The position numbers and the translations under genes were made by a program. Under the pieces are notes generated by a model. The model was not told the origin of the DNA, made no database searches, and saw only the letters and a list, made by a program, of their open reading frames with translations. Shown here one piece after another: positions 38,565-47,661 of a DNA stretch of 64,000 bases (positions are counted from its first letter, which is position 1; every line of letters starts with the position of its first letter). The DNA is from JAAYUD01 sp963676865 (GTDB lineage Bacteria > Bacteroidota > Bacteroidia > Bacteroidales > Bacteroidaceae): positions 2,914,001-2,978,000 of the forward strand of contig CAXXSS010000001.1 in the NCBI GenBank assembly GCA_963676865.2, in the 5' to 3' direction.

Positions 38565-39761
38565 ATGGCAACGTTTAAATTTGAATTGCAGAAAAAGAAG
38601 AAAGACGGTACGCGGAATGTCAAAATCATCCTCACGCATGAAAGAAAATTAAAACGCCTTCCTACAAACATCTATGTATCCGGTACGGATTTAACAAAAT
38701 CTGGAAAACTGAAAAATCAGTCGATCGTAGATAAAATTGAAGATCTGATGAGGGAATACAGGGATAAATGTAATGCCTTATCAACAAGGTTGAATGGTAT
38801 GGATATCCAAACCTTAGCTTCTTATCTAGAAGAGGAATCCGGAGATTTGGATTTTATCAAAATTTTTCGAGAGTATATCTCATCTAATAAGGAAAAGAAA
38901 GGCATTAAAAATTATCAATCGGCTTTGAACGCTCTTATTAAGTTTATAGAGAATGATAAGCTCGGTATATCCGATATTAATATCTCCTTTTTGGAAAAAT
39001 TGGAGAAATCGCTTACCGGACGTGCCGTATCTCTTTATCTGGGGAGCATTAGGCATGTATATGTATATGCTAAATTGAAGTACAATGATGAAGAGAGAGG
39101 AATAATACGGATACCTTACAATCCTTTTGAAAGATACAGAGTTCCCAAACAAAATGTGGCCGTTAAGCGGGCATTGGAAGCCTCTGTGATACGTGAGATA
39201 ATAGATATGCCTTATGATACAGCAAAAAGCCGTGATGGGGACGAGAATCGCTTTAATTTAGCAAAAGATTGCTTTGTCCTTTCTTTTTGTCTGATCGGCA
39301 TGAATTCGGTAGATTTGTATAATTGTGATCGGTTTCAAAATGGTATGATCATTTATGAAAGGACAAAGACAAAAGATCGTCGGAGTGATCGGGCCGAAAT
39401 ACATGTCTCCGTTTCTCATTATATTAAAAAGCTATTTAATAAATATCGTGATAAGACGGGAAAGCGGGTTTTTGTGTTTTATCAAATGTATTCAACCGAC
39501 TCGACATTCAATGCCGCACTCAATAAAGGTTTGAAAAAGATAGGAGAAAAACTGGGGATAGAAAAATTGGAGTTCTATTCAGCTCGCCACTCATGGGCAA
39601 CTATTGCTCGTAATGATTTAATGATTGATAAGTCAACGATCAATGATGCCCTGAATCATATCGATAATTCCATGTCGGTGACCGATTTGTATATCAAGAA
39701 AGACTTTTCCGCTATCAATAAAGCTAATGAAAAGGTCTTAGATTATATCTTTGGGAACTAA
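38565..39761 (+). CDS. int: Tyrosine recombinase (integrase)
   Basis: 398 residues. A basic N-terminal arm-binding region (KFELQKKKKDGTRNVKI), a SAM-like core-binding domain (about 100-190) and a catalytic domain. Box II reads FYSARHSWATIARN with the conserved Arg; the later His is in ALNHIDN and the nucleophile Tyr in VTDLYIKKDF near residue 385. Box I reads LIGMNSVDLYN: the usual Arg is replaced by Asn, as in several Bacteroidetes integrases; IntDOT also lacks this Arg. The start is 145 bases after tRNA-His and transcribed away from it, the common layout for integration at a tRNA 3' end. Confidence 0.9.
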   Translation: MATFKFELQKKKKDGTRNVKIILTHERKLKRLPTNIYVSGTDLTKSGKLKNQSIVDKIEDLMREYRDKCNALSTRLNGMDIQTLASYLEEESGDLDFIKIFREYISSNKEKKGIKNYQSALNALIKFIENDKLGISDINISFLEKLEKSLTGRAVSLYLGSIRHVYVYAKLKYNDEERGIIRIPYNPFERYRVPKQNVAVKRALEASVIREIIDMPYDTAKSRDGDENRFNLAKDCFVLSFCLIGMNSVDLYNCDRFQNGMIIYERTKTKDRRSDRAEIHVSVSHYIKKLFNKYRDKTGKRVFVFYQMYSTDSTFNAALNKGLKKIGEKLGIEKLEFYSARHSWATIARNDLMIDKSTINDALNHIDNSMSVTDLYIKKDFSAINKANEKVLDYIFGN

Positions 39762-39778
39762 AGTAGATTAAATCGCTT

Positions 39779-39805
39779 TTAGGGCCACTCTTAAAGTGGT
39801 CCTAA
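39779..39805 (+). terminator. Stem-loop after integrase
   Basis: ttagggccact pairs with agtggtcctaa (one G-U) around a five-base loop, 17 bases after the integrase stop. The T-run is weak, so termination is probable but not certain. Confidence 0.6.
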
Positions 39806-39917
39806 ACTGTTCTTGCCAGATTATTAGGTAAGGACTACTAATTGTTGTTATCAGATAAGTCCTTCGCATGGAGGTGTCTTTCTCAAAAAGAAATTCATAT
39901 CTTTTCAATTTTTTTGC

Positions 39918-40607
39918 TTACCACCCTTTATTCACGAGAATCTTAATCACTTTCCATACTCCGACTATAAAATCTTTGGGCAAGTCCTCAACCGGGTATT
40001 CTTTGTTCAAGGAGACGCATGTCACATATTCCTGTGAATTGGAATCGCACTTGATCACTTTCTTCAGAATTCTTCTACCGTCATTGAGGAGAAGTACGAA
40101 GATGTTTCCGAATCCGAAATATTCCCTCCAGCACTCCACCTGCCTGATGAGTACGATGCTTCCTGCAGGGCAGACCGGTTCCATGCTGTCTCCCGATACT
40201 TGTATGCATTTGTCTCTTTCCTTGGCATCATTGAAGGCAACTCTTCTGATGATGTATTCGGGTTCGTCAAAAACTGCGTTGGGAGAATGCATGCCACCTA
40301 CGGCATCCATGTTGATCATTGGTACAAGCTTGTAATCATTTGTAATACAAATCTCACTTCTCTCGAATGAAAGAGTATCTCCTGTTCGCATGCTCCCTTC
40401 ACCGGTCAATAACCAAATTCTGCTGTAGTTTGGATATACGGATCTTATTCTGTCTGCGTAGGCATGGCTGATATTCTTTATCTTGCCATCCCGAATATCA
40501 TAGAGGGACTGTGATCTGGGAATTCCCATTTTTTGGGCAAGTTTGTTGTACGAAATCTTTTCGTTTTCTATTATTCTCTTTAAAATTTCACTAGCTGTCA
40601 TTGTCAT
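39918..40607 (-). CDS. CI/LexA-like repressor with S24 peptidase domain
   Basis: 229 residues. An N-terminal helix-turn-helix (YNKLAQKMGIPRSQSLYDIRDG, split over 20-41) is joined to a LexA/CI-type self-cleavage domain with Ser141 in VSGDSMEP and the general-base Lys near 182 in GRRILKKV. It should keep the element's rightward genes off and be cleaved after DNA damage via RecA. It is divergent from the rightward genes, and an acagt/actgt palindrome over their promoter is a good candidate operator. Confidence 0.88.
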   Translation of the reverse strand: MTMTASEILKRIIENEKISYNKLAQKMGIPRSQSLYDIRDGKIKNISHAYADRIRSVYPNYSRIWLLTGEGSMRTGDTLSFERSEICITNDYKLVPMINMDAVGGMHSPNAVFDEPEYIIRRVAFNDAKERDKCIQVSGDSMEPVCPAGSIVLIRQVECWREYFGFGNIFVLLLNDGRRILKKVIKCDSNSQEYVTCVSLNKEYPVEDLPKDFIVGVWKVIKILVNKGW

Positions 40608-40805
40608 TGCTTCATTTATTTTACTGTATGATAATCAATTTAAAATAGAGGAAATGCAGGACGTCTTCTTTTTTCTGCGTTTTTTTGATAAAGTCCTTTT
40701 AAGGCATCTTCTTGCCTCCTTTTTTTACTATTTTAATCTTTGGAGGTTTACATGTTTAAATAATGCTTTTGAATAGCATTTTTCTTCCTCTTCCGCTTTT
40801 TAAAA

Positions 40806-40827
40806 ACAGTCTAAAACTGTATATTTG
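40806..40827 (+). promoter_or_regulatory. Rightward promoter with operator-like palindrome, in the 406-bp repressor gap
   Basis: TATATTTG at 40820-40827 is the -7 box. The palindrome acagt-ctaaa-actgt at 40806-40820 abuts it, so a protein bound there would block RNA polymerase. A related word, actgta, occurs at 40623-40628 near the repressor's own start. The rest of 40608-41013 is A/T-rich with no gene other than a ten-codon frame at 40830. Confidence 0.55.
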
Positions 40828-41013
40828 CGTATGAAAATAATTGCTTTACAAAAATATCGATAAACTTTTGATAAAACAATGTTTATGTGCTAAAAAAGTA
40901 ACTGAAAATGATACTAACTTAAAAATAGCAAGATCATTCCCTTACTTTTAAAGATAAAAAGGAAGCAAGCCCATTCTTGCAAATTAAATCGTAGAAAAGT
41001 TGGAAAAGAAACC

Positions 41014-41325
41014 ATGATTATTCATTTGGATGTTTTCGAATTAAAGAAACTTTGTATGGAAATGGCAGAACTTGGTGCGGCGGCCAATGAGAAACGTCAT
41101 TTTCCGGTATCGGATCAACTCAAGCAACGCGAAGCCCGAAGATGGCTGAAGTCTCTGGGTTATAAACCCTCACTTCTTGATCGGTTCGAAGAAAAGGGAT
41201 TGGTCGTTAAGGAGCGGATTGGAACGGGTAGGAATTCACCGGTATACTATTCCCGCCTAGAAATACAATCGGCCTTGAATGCTCTTAAAATGGACGGATA
41301 TGTCAATAAATACCAAGCTTTATAG
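41014..41325 (+). CDS. Small element protein, possible DNA-binding
   Basis: 103 residues, mostly helical. The part SDQLKQREARRWLKSLGYKPSLLDRFEEKGLV (cut into two helices around 50-80) looks like a winged-helix or excisionase-type fold, ending with RLEIQSALNAL. I do not recognise a family. It is the first rightward gene after the operator-like site, where an excisionase or regulator would be expected. Confidence 0.5.
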   Translation: MIIHLDVFELKKLCMEMAELGAAANEKRHFPVSDQLKQREARRWLKSLGYKPSLLDRFEEKGLVVKERIGTGRNSPVYYSRLEIQSALNALKMDGYVNKYQAL

Positions 41326-41513
41326 GTGCATAAGAGTTTTCGATATGATTCTGCTATGCAGTGCTCCGTATTATGAGTAAATAAAGAAGTCGGAATGGAA
41401 ACGATTGGATATGTAAAGGTTTGGTTGAAAGAAATAAAGGGATGTGTAACAAATTTATTTGTTGTTCATTCGAAGAATAAAAAAAATGGTGGAATATCTA
41501 AGAAGTAAATAAA

Positions 41514-42377
41514 ATGGGTAGGAATAGAAAAGTCGGCTTAGACTATTTTCCTTTTGATATCGACTTTTTTCAGGATTTGAAAATTAGAAAGCTAATCAAG
41601 TACCAGGGCGGTAAAGCTGTAACAGTATATGCTCTCCTGCTATGTATTATCTACAAAGAAGGGTATTACATGAGGTGGGATGAAGAGTTGCCTTTCATAG
41701 TATCGGAACAAACGGGCTATGAAGAGGCTTATATACGCGAGGTGATTAAGTGCTGCTTGATAATAGGGTTATTTTCTAAAGAGCTTTTCGAATCGGATAA
41801 GGTTTTGACATCTAAAGGAATTCAAGAACGTTATAAAGAGATCTGTTCCTTATCAAGAAGAGTCATAAACTTTTCAAATTATTCTCTTATTTCTTCTGAG
41901 AAAAACAGTATTTATTCCGAAGAAACGCCCATTTCCTCCGAAGAAATAGGCATAACTTCCGAAGAAACGCCTATAAACTCCGCAAAAAGTACACAAAGTA
42001 AAGTAAAGAAAAGGAAAGTAAATAAAAATAAAGTAAATAAAGAAAAGGGACTTCCACTTTCTCCTCCTGACGTCGTCGGAAAGTCGGAAGATAACGAGAT
42101 TCAAAAAGAATCTCTCCCCACATTCGAAAATGAAGATTATATTAAATTCAGAGATTGGATGTCTCTAAATGCTCCCTATTGTGACAATCCTAAAAACTTC
42201 AATTCTTCCCGTATAACCGAAGAAGAATTCAAAAAGTTGAAAGAGAGCTTTTCGGGTTATCAGATTGCTGAAACAATCATGCAGATAGAAAACCGCAAGG
42301 ACCTTCGGAAAAAATACACAAACCTTTACCGTACGGTTTTGAACTGGATAAAACCGGAAGAAGATGGAATTCGGTAG
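41514..42377 (+). CDS. DUF4373 (Lin1244/Lin1753-like) replication-type protein
   Basis: 287 residues. The N-terminus GLDYFPFDIDFFQDLKIRKL and the following FIVSEQTGYEEAYIREVIKCC are those of the DUF4373 domain, found in phage and integrative-element proteins near replication genes. Residues about 130-160 hold a run of short near-repeats (YSEETPISSEE, ITSEETPINS), then a lysine-rich linker. The C-terminal part (NCDN..NSSRITEEEFKKLKESF) resembles primosome-helper tails. A role in element replication is inferred from the family's context. Confidence 0.7.
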   Translation: MGRNRKVGLDYFPFDIDFFQDLKIRKLIKYQGGKAVTVYALLLCIIYKEGYYMRWDEELPFIVSEQTGYEEAYIREVIKCCLIIGLFSKELFESDKVLTSKGIQERYKEICSLSRRVINFSNYSLISSEKNSIYSEETPISSEEIGITSEETPINSAKSTQSKVKKRKVNKNKVNKEKGLPLSPPDVVGKSEDNEIQKESLPTFENEDYIKFRDWMSLNAPYCDNPKNFNSSRITEEEFKKLKESFSGYQIAETIMQIENRKDLRKKYTNLYRTVLNWIKPEEDGIR

Positions 42378-42578
42378 AATAACATTTTTTTACCGCTAAA
42401 GAAGAAAGCTGGTAACGGCTACAAAGAGGACGTCGGACTTTTAAAAACTCCTGCATGAATTTCAGCTTGACTGACGAAGAATCGCAGTTTGCGAAACAAA
42501 TATCAGGAGTTTTTACATGCATACCCTTCGAAATGACAAAAATCTAACAATTAATAGAACTTCAAAATTATTTATGAA

Positions 42579-42809
42579 ATGAGCAGTAAGAAGATCTCCA
42601 TACGTGTGGATGAACATACTTTGATGATGCTCGATGAACTATCGGAGAGAACTTGCAAGAACTTGTCTCTGCTCGTACGATCACTGATAAAGAGAGAGCT
42701 TAATATGCTCATTGACAGTTACGGCTATTTTAAGGATGAGAAGCATAAAGAAAGGGGCGGCGGACAACCACGTGATGGAAGTCCTTGCCGGAAACTACGA
42801 CAAACTTAA
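42579..42809 (+). CDS. Ribbon-helix-helix-like protein
   Basis: 76 residues. The N-terminus (SKKISIRVDEHTLMMLDEL...LSLLVRSLIKREL) is a typical ribbon-helix-helix pattern: a short strand followed by two helices. The last 25 codons overlap the next gene in another frame, and there the protein is Gly/Arg-rich and probably unconserved. It may be a small DNA-binding regulator. An antitoxin role is possible, but the overlapping partner does not look like a toxin. Confidence 0.6.
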   Translation: MSSKKISIRVDEHTLMMLDELSERTCKNLSLLVRSLIKRELNMLIDSYGYFKDEKHKERGGGQPRDGSPCRKLRQT

Positions 42810-43070
42810 ACAACTATGCGGATACAGGAAATCCGGATTATATTGTTCCAAGTCCTATGAAGACATCTTTGAAGATACGATCTTATTTGTGGCACAGGAC
42901 ACAAAGGCTGCATCCTTGAAGAGTGGGAAATAATCGATTACTTCCGCTATCGTTACAGGATGATACAGTATCAAACGATAAACGACGGCAAACAGCTGAA
43001 AATTTACTATGCCGACTATCTACAAACCAAAGAGAAGACAAGAGAGAACAGTTATTACTTGGATATATGA
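42736..43070 (+). pseudogene. Frameshifted element gene, faintly sigma-like
   Basis: One frame reads from the ATG at 42736 (MRSIKKGAADNHVMEVLAGN) to a TAA at 42931. A second frame (-1) is open from 42873 to the TGA at 43068 and reads LEEWEIIDYFRYRYRMIQYQ and onward. The two join into one continuous protein of about 110 residues if the frame changes between about 42895 and 42915. The layout of short helices recalls region 2 of small sigma-like proteins of Bacteroidetes elements, but this is weak. Either a one-base indel has broken the gene or it uses recoding. Confidence 0.5.
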
Positions 43071-43207
43071 CTTAGAACACTAATAAAGGCTACAAGTATG
43101 GAAGTCGACCGAATTAACATTGGTAAATGTCTTAAATACTATGCGTAATTATTTCTCATTTAACTATAATTATATAGAATACATGTTATAATGCAGAAAG
43201 CCCTTTT

Positions 43208-43215
43208 TATCTTTG
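43208..43215 (+). promoter_or_regulatory. GH3 gene -7 box
   Basis: TATCTTTG, about 80 bases before the ATG at 43295. No good -33 box is visible. Confidence 0.55.
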
Positions 43216-43294
43216 CATGCAATATCTACATTTTATGTCTATTGCGTTTCTAATATTAAAATCTAGTTTATAACATCCTAAGAATATTATAATT

Positions 43295-45547
43295 ATGAGA
43301 AGACACCTTTTATTGCAAAATTTATTATTAATCGTTTTGTTGTTATTGGCTGTAGAAGCGAAATCCGCTGGGCCGACAAGGAGTAGCAGTGTAGCACAAG
43401 TATGGGCTAGGTCCATCATTGCTCAAATGACGATGGAGGAGAAAGTCGATTTCTTGTGTGGCTCTTCGTGTCCGTTGAACGATGCATTGAGAGCTTCCGC
43501 TTCTACCAAGGAAATAAGTCGTCTGGGAGTTCGTCCCATGGTTACGTCCGATGGCCCTGCTGGTTTGCGTATCCTTACATTAAGACCTACTGATATAAAG
43601 ACCTACTATACGACTGCTTTCCCCATCGGCACTTCCCTGGCTTCGACGTGGGATGTGGATATGGTACGTAAAGTAGGTGAAGCTTTCGGTCAGGAATTAA
43701 AGGAATATGGAGTGGACATCCTTCTTGGACCAGGTGTGAATATACAACGTTCGCCTCTTTGTGGACGTAATTTTGAATATTATTCAGAAGATCCTTATGT
43801 GACCGGCAATATCGCCGCCGCTATCATAAACGGTGTGCAAAGTAATGGTGTAGGGACTTCAATCAAACATTTTGCGGCTAACAATCAAGAGACGAACCGA
43901 CATTCAATCAATGAGATTATTTCAGAGCGTACTATGCGCGAGATTTATTTGAGAGGCTTCGAAATAGCAATCAAAAAGTCGCATCCTTGGACTGTAATGA
44001 GTTCGTATAATAAAATAGACGGCTCGTTTACATGTGAGCGCCATGACTTGCTCACGGATATTCTTCGTGATGAGTGGGGATATAAAGGCTTTGTAATGTC
44101 AGATTGGGACGGAGGTGTCACAGGAAACAATCGTAGTGACGTCGTGGCTCAGATTTCTTCAGGTAATGATTTGTTGATGCCCGGTTATGACGAACAGCGT
44201 GAGGACCTTCTGAAAGCAATGAAAAGTGGGCAGTTGAAGATAGCTGATGTAGACCGTGCTTTGGAACATATATTATGTATCGTATACATGTCGCCGGCTC
44301 AAAATAAATACGTATTTTCAAATAACCCCGACTTGAAGGCCCATGCCGAGCTTACTCGTAGAGTGGGAGCCGAAGGTATGGTATTGCTTGAAAATCGGAA
44401 TGAGGCATTACCTCTTTCGAAGAGTTCTAAAGTCGCTCTGTTCGGTTCAACATCATACGCTCCCATTACAGGTGGATTGGGTAGCGGCGATGTCTATAAG
44501 GCTTATGTTGCCACGGTGGACAAAGGCTTGAAGAATGAAGGCATAATGCTTGATTCTAATCTGACCGATTATTATGCCGCTTATTTGTGCTACCCTTATC
44601 ACACTAGCGAAGATTACAATTATATCAACGAAGATCAAATGGATTTCAATGCCGATCGTCTTAATAAACTTGCTGTAGCCAATGATGAAGCAGTTATTAC
44701 AGTGGGCAGGATTTCGGGAGAAGGTTCCGACCGTAAGATAGACGGTGATTTCAAATTGAAACCTTTCGAACGCAAGATGATCGAAAATGTATCCAAGGCT
44801 TTCCATGCATTAGGAAAGAAAGTCGTTGTCGTTCTTAATATCGGGGGAGTTATCGAGATGGAGAGTTGGAAAAATGAGGTCGATGCTATTTTGTTGGCAT
44901 GGCAACCCGGGCAGGAAGTCGGAAATTCAATTTCAGATATATTGACGGGCAAGGTCAATCCTTCAGGTAAACTCACTATGACATTCCCGAAGAAATATGA
45001 AGATACACCTGCTGCAAAATACTTTCCCGGAGAACCGGCAAACGATCCCAAAGTTTCGTATTATGAAGAAGGTATCTATGTGGGATATCGCGGTTACGAT
45101 AAGCAGAATGTAGAACCTTCATACGAGTTTGGCTATGGTAAATCGTTTACCGATTTTAAGTATTCGGATTTAAAATTAAGCAGCAATCGTTTTTCGAAAC
45201 AACTTACCCTGTCGGTTGTCATTACCAATGTAGGTAAATATGCCGGAAAAGAAGTGGCTCAGTTATATCTTTCGGCTCCTGCCTCGGACCTAGATAAACC
45301 TGTAAAGGAATTGAAGAGCTTTGCCAAAACGAAGCTATTGCAACCCGGTGAGAGCGAAATGCTCACCATGACACTATTACCGAAGGATCTGGCATCGTTT
45401 TATATGAATGAAGAAGCATGGATTGCAGACAAGGGGGAATATAAAGTCCTTGTTGGTGAGTCATCCCGCGATATTCGCTTACAGGATAAATTCACGTTGC
45501 CAGGGCGTATGATTGTTGAGAGAGTGCATCCTGCATTTGAAAAATAA
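43295..45547 (+). CDS. Glycoside hydrolase family 3, beta-glucosidase type, exported
   Basis: 750 residues with a signal peptide (RHLLLQNLLLIVLLLLAVEA). The GH3 N-terminal barrel has the nucleophile Asp in VMSDWDGG near residue 270, together with SIKHFAANNQETNR and GRNFEYYSEDP, both substrate-site signatures. The GH3 C-terminal domain (DAILLAWQPGQEVG, GKVNPSGKL) and a final fibronectin-III-like domain (VTNVGKYAGKEVAQLYL) follow. It should act in the periplasm on beta-linked oligosaccharides. It is a single-gene unit with its own promoter and terminator, with no SusCD pair nearby. Confidence 0.93.
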   Translation: MRRHLLLQNLLLIVLLLLAVEAKSAGPTRSSSVAQVWARSIIAQMTMEEKVDFLCGSSCPLNDALRASASTKEISRLGVRPMVTSDGPAGLRILTLRPTDIKTYYTTAFPIGTSLASTWDVDMVRKVGEAFGQELKEYGVDILLGPGVNIQRSPLCGRNFEYYSEDPYVTGNIAAAIINGVQSNGVGTSIKHFAANNQETNRHSINEIISERTMREIYLRGFEIAIKKSHPWTVMSSYNKIDGSFTCERHDLLTDILRDEWGYKGFVMSDWDGGVTGNNRSDVVAQISSGNDLLMPGYDEQREDLLKAMKSGQLKIADVDRALEHILCIVYMSPAQNKYVFSNNPDLKAHAELTRRVGAEGMVLLENRNEALPLSKSSKVALFGSTSYAPITGGLGSGDVYKAYVATVDKGLKNEGIMLDSNLTDYYAAYLCYPYHTSEDYNYINEDQMDFNADRLNKLAVANDEAVITVGRISGEGSDRKIDGDFKLKPFERKMIENVSKAFHALGKKVVVVLNIGGVIEMESWKNEVDAILLAWQPGQEVGNSISDILTGKVNPSGKLTMTFPKKYEDTPAAKYFPGEPANDPKVSYYEEGIYVGYRGYDKQNVEPSYEFGYGKSFTDFKYSDLKLSSNRFSKQLTLSVVITNVGKYAGKEVAQLYLSAPASDLDKPVKELKSFAKTKLLQPGESEMLTMTLLPKDLASFYMNEEAWIADKGEYKVLVGESSRDIRLQDKFTLPGRMIVERVHPAFEK

Positions 45548-45571
45548 CTCGAACATCAAAGAGAAAATTTA

Positions 45572-45616
45572 AATGAGTATATACATCGGTATGGGTGTAT
45601 ATACTCATTCTGTTTT
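45572..45616 (+). terminator. Terminator after the GH3 gene
   Basis: A perfect 14-bp stem (aatgagtatataca / tgtatatactcatt, arms 45572-45585 and 45596-45609) is followed by ctgtttt. Confidence 0.85.
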
Positions 45617-45974
45617 AATATCCGAATTTTGGCTTTTTTGAAAAAGTGCCGTGTGTGTGAAGCGAGGTTTGACGAGGTTTGGCGGCCTTGACGCGTAAAA
45701 AAATGACCCCCATACCCCCTTAGAATGATTTTTTGCTCATAAAGACCTTCTGAAAAGAACTTTTTAGGAATATTTTAGTCGAAAATAGTGCTAATTTAGT
45801 GTTAAAATAGAGCGTTTTAACACTGTTCCTTATTAGAATAATACTTGCTTTTAAATAAATGGTTCATTGACTGTCGTTTCATTACTCTTTATTGGTAAAT
45901 ATGCTACCAATCTTCCACAAAGATCAAGTCTTATATCATTGGTTTGCCTCTCCTGATAAGTTGAAAAGATTCCT
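45617..45974. other. Intergenic stretch without visible gene
   Basis: About 360 bases between convergent GH3 and MFS genes. It contains a short tandem (gaggttt twice near 45663-45680) and a C-rich run near 45707. No gene, RNA or repeat is recognised. Confidence 0.4.
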
Positions 45975-47165
45975 TTAGTGATGTACAGCATATCTTCTTT
46001 CAATGATTGTAATGAGCAGTGAACCTAAAATCAAAGTAATTCCTGCACTACATACGCCGTACCATTGATCCGCTTTCCAAGCTATTCCGGCAAAAAGAGT
46101 ACCTATCGAACCTCCTATAAAATAGGTAGTCATGAAAATGGTATTTATTCGATTTGATGCCGTCGGGCAAATGTCGAAAATGGAAGCCTGATTGCTAAGC
46201 TGAATACATTGCATGCCTATGTCTAATAATATGATCCCTGATATGATTCCGATATAGAAGTTCTCGAATACGATTAAAATGCCCCAGGCAATGAGTATAA
46301 ATGTACACCCTATTACATTAAACCTTCTTACTCCAACCTTTTTTACATATTTACCTATAAAGGAGGCTACTAAAGCCCCTGCTATACCGCACAATCCGAG
46401 CATGCCAACAATGTGACTTCCGGCATGAAACGGCGCAAGCTTCATTTTGAATGCCAAAGTAGACCACATGGCCAAAAATGAACCGAATGCCAATCCCGAT
46501 CTTGATGAATAAATCATTAAGCGGGAATGTTTAATCACCAACGATGCTAATGATTTTATAAGTTGTTTGTAATTCCCTTTAAAAGTAGGATTTATTTCGG
46601 GTATTTCTATTGCAATCACAATTGTAGATACAAGCATCAAAGCAGCAGCAATGAAAAACATAGAACGCCATCCCCAATATTCACCAACGATTCCACTGAG
46701 TACACGCGAGGCTAGTATCCCAGTCAATAGCCCCGAGATAATAATCCCTACATTTCTACCCTTGTTTTCGGGTGCTGAATATTGAGCGGCAATAGGTACG
46801 AAAATCTGAGGTACAATAGAGCAAATTCCTGTGGTCAGAGAAGCTATCCAAAGCGAATATATATTAGTTGAAATGCCGATAGCAAGAAGAGATATGATTA
46901 ACAGGGAGAAGCAAATAAGTACAATTTTCTTTCGTTTAATCAAATCTCCTGTAGGCACAATAAAAAATAGTCCTATGGCATATCCGATCTGAGTGATCAT
47001 TGAAATTAAATTAGCCTGAAATTCACTTGCTTTCAAATCTACGCGAATCATGTTCAGTAGAGGCTGATTATAATATAAATTGGCAACGGATACACCTGCT
47101 ACAATAGCTAAAATCCAGAGTATTTTAGGTGGAATGCCCTGATTCTCTTTTAGAACAACTTTCAT
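45975..47165 (-). CDS. MFS transporter
   Basis: 396 residues with about twelve hydrophobic segments. The N-terminal VANLYYNQPLLNMIR is common to a group of drug/sugar-efflux-like MFS proteins. The loop after helix 2 reads VPTGDLIKRKKIVL, a form of the MFS motif A. It is an inner-membrane secondary transporter; the substrate is unknown. It is divergent from the capsule locus and shows no link to it. Confidence 0.85.
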   Translation of the reverse strand: MKVVLKENQGIPPKILWILAIVAGVSVANLYYNQPLLNMIRVDLKASEFQANLISMITQIGYAIGLFFIVPTGDLIKRKKIVLICFSLLIISLLAIGISTNIYSLWIASLTTGICSIVPQIFVPIAAQYSAPENKGRNVGIIISGLLTGILASRVLSGIVGEYWGWRSMFFIAAALMLVSTIVIAIEIPEINPTFKGNYKQLIKSLASLVIKHSRLMIYSSRSGLAFGSFLAMWSTLAFKMKLAPFHAGSHIVGMLGLCGIAGALVASFIGKYVKKVGVRRFNVIGCTFILIAWGILIVFENFYIGIISGIILLDIGMQCIQLSNQASIFDICPTASNRINTIFMTTYFIGGSIGTLFAGIAWKADQWYGVCSAGITLILGSLLITIIERRYAVHH

Positions 47166-47438
47166 TGTGATTTGTTTTATAACCTTTTTAAGTGAAAATA
47201 TCCGTTTGCAATATTAGTTATTTTTATTGAGAAAAACAAAGAGCCTCGTCTGAACTCCTTAAATATAGCCTATCCGGATAATAACAATAAAATTATTTCG
47301 GAAAAATCGAAAAAGAAAAATGTGTGAAATGGTAAAGATAACAAACTCATAATCAAAGAATACCTAATTAAATGCTAACATTGATATAAAAAAATGATAA
47401 AAAATAAAGCAATTTGTAATAAGAATTTAATCTGTTTT

Positions 47439-47470
47439 CTTGGTGATGAAAATAGATTTACTTATTTTTG
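47439..47470 (+). promoter_or_regulatory. Capsule locus promoter, in the 496-bp gap
   Basis: CTTG at 47439-47442, 20 bases, TATTTTTG at 47463-47470. The transcript would carry a leader of about 185 bases before upxY. I looked for inverted repeats flanking the promoter, as in the invertible B. fragilis promoters, and saw none, so this promoter seems fixed. 47166-47438 is A/T-rich and otherwise featureless. Confidence 0.7.
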
Positions 47471-47541
47471 CAATTGATTTAGCACTCTATTCCTAATTCC
47501 GTGAGCATAGGCTCTTGTACAGATGTGGTGTAAAAAGGCTA

Positions 47542-47616
47542 TATCCTTAATGGTACAGAAAAATTACTGTCGGACACGTAATAGGGTCCGCGGAAGGGTA
47601 GCTTTTCTTAAGGATA
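47542..47616 (+). promoter_or_regulatory. Structured leader RNA upstream of upxY
   Basis: tatccttaa (47542-47550) pairs with ttaaggata (47608-47616), closing a loop that contains a second hairpin, cggac/gtccg. UpxY proteins are known to act on the untranslated leader of their own operon to prevent early termination, so this fold is the natural candidate for the recognition site or the pause/termination site. Confidence 0.45.
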
Positions 47617-47661
47617 ATGCTCTATGACATCTTGGAATTTCGATAGAATTAATTTCGTAGA

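Larger units (their letters stand above)
38420..43070 (+). mobile_element. Small integrated element or remnant at tRNA-His
   Basis: The block from tRNA-His to 43070 holds a tyrosine integrase, an S24 repressor on the opposite strand with an operator-like palindrome beyond it, and rightward genes of phage or element type. It has no structural, lysis, relaxase or coupling genes. I could not find a second copy of the tRNA 3' end near 43.1-43.3 kb, so the right boundary is inferred from the return of a normal chromosomal gene (GH3). It could be a satellite element or the remains of a larger one. Confidence 0.5.

Noticed and set aside
42579..43070. Toxin-antitoxin pair (ribbon-helix-helix protein plus overlapping gene)
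   Set aside because: The arrangement fits, but the downstream protein has no toxin-like motif and is frameshifted.
43071..43294. attR for the tRNA-His element
   Set aside because: I looked for a repeat of the tRNA-His 3' end before the GH3 gene and found none.
47166..47660. Invertible capsule promoter
   Set aside because: No flanking inverted repeats of the kind used for promoter inversion could be found by eye.
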